Below, piece after piece: positions 6,266-6,501 of a DNA stretch of 6,501 nucleotides (positions are counted from its first letter, which is position 1; every line of letters begins with the position of its first letter). Source of the stretch: Chloroflexota bacterium. GTDB taxonomy: Bacteria; Chloroflexota; UBA6077; CF-72. The position numbers and the translations under genes were made by a program. Below the pieces are notes generated by a model. The model worked only from the letters and a program-made list of their open reading frames with translations. It did not search any database and had not been told where the DNA came from. Location of the stretch: positions 1 to 6,501 of the forward strand of contig JAFAWJ010000342.1 in NCBI GenBank assembly GCA_019242065.1, given 5' to 3'.

Positions 6266-6501
6266 TGGCACGCCTGGTCCCCGAGGCTGAAACCACGGCG
6301 GCCAATCTGGCGCGTGTTCTGCGCCTGCACACACTGCCGAGCACGCCGTGGGAGCCGCACCAGCGCGCCGTAGCTGCCCGCCGACTCCTCGAAGAGCTCG
6401 GCGTACGCTGCGACGAGAGTGCCACGCTGCACGACCTCAAGGGCTTTCTGCTCTCGAGTCCGCGTGGCACGGAGCTGGTTGTCTCGCGGGACCTGGATGA
6501 C
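6265..6501 (+). CDS. Putative ImmA/IrrE-type partner of the XRE regulator, N-terminal 79 residues (truncated by window edge)
   Basis: The ATG at 6265 shares one base with the preceding TGA and the frame stays open for 79 codons to the edge. Codon use matches the neighbours, so it is a real gene. The visible part has a helical Ala/Leu-rich N-terminus, then PHQRAVAARRLLEELGV (31-47), then DLKGFLLSSPRGTELVVSRD (57-76). A short helix A-R-x-L-L-E-E-L-G followed by a strand-turn-strand leading to V-S-R-D is what I expect ahead of the HExxH helix of ImmA/IrrE-type zinc peptidases, which cleave or release their XRE partner repressor under stress. The catalytic motif would lie beyond the window, so the assignment rests on this resemblance and on the gene order. 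It could instead be an unrelated small partner protein. Confidence 0.6.
   Translation, partial: MARLVPEAETTAANLARVLRLHTLPSTPWEPHQRAVAARRLLEELGVRCDESATLHDLKGFLLSSPRGTELVVSRDLDD

Noticed and set aside
5543..6334. 263-codon minus-strand open frame across the XRE gene
   Set aside because: It covers the divergent control region, the XRE gene and part of the YjbQ gene. Both genes have clear family motifs in their own frames.
1..6501. CRISPR array, tRNA/rRNA gene, insertion sequence ends or attachment site
   Set aside because: I saw no regularly spaced repeats, RNA-gene-like structure, transposase motif or flanking inverted/target-site repeats.

Overview
This is a GC-rich (roughly two thirds G+C by eye), densely coding bacterial window with no rRNA, tRNA, CRISPR array or insertion sequence. 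The organism cannot be named from the window. The GC content, the frequent GTG/TTG starts, the set of membrane-bound glycosyltransferases and the XRE plus putative ImmA/IrrE-like pair would suit a Chloroflexota- or Actinomycetota-type genome, but that is an inference from style only.

Layout. Positions 1-5637 hold six genes on the minus strand, listed here in transcription order. They are a YjbQ/UPF0047 enzyme (5637-5161), a multi-spanning GT87/DUF2029-like glycosyltransferase (5115-3775), an exported single-anchor protein of unknown function (3743-3045), a membrane-anchored GT4-like glycosyltransferase (3048-1753), a second polytopic GT-C type protein (1756-470), and the start of a third, a GT39/ArnT-like protein that runs off the left edge (276-1). 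The exported protein, the GT4-like enzyme and the 1756-470 GT-C gene are joined by two successive 4-base GTGA stop/start overlaps, so they are very probably translationally coupled. A 193-base gap before the last gene carries an imperfect tandem repeat built on TGACG and may hold a separate promoter.

Positions 5638-5809 are a divergent intergenic region with AT-richer, promoter-like sequence and a GC-rich inverted repeat. To its right, on the plus strand, are an XRE-family helix-turn-helix regulator (5810-6265) and, overlapping its stop by one base, the first 79 codons of another gene. That gene's N-terminus looks like the beginning of an ImmA/IrrE-type metallopeptidase partner, but the catalytic part lies outside the window.

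How the genes may work together: the minus-strand block looks like a cell-surface glycan or glycolipid assembly operon. Three GT-C proteins would use polyprenyl-phosphate sugars on the outer face of the membrane, a GT4-like enzyme would use a nucleotide sugar on the inner face, and one exported protein could act as a partner or processing factor. The sugar, acceptor and final product cannot be read from the sequence. The plus-strand pair looks like a regulator/anti-repressor-protease module that is functionally separate from the glycan genes and shares only the divergent control region.
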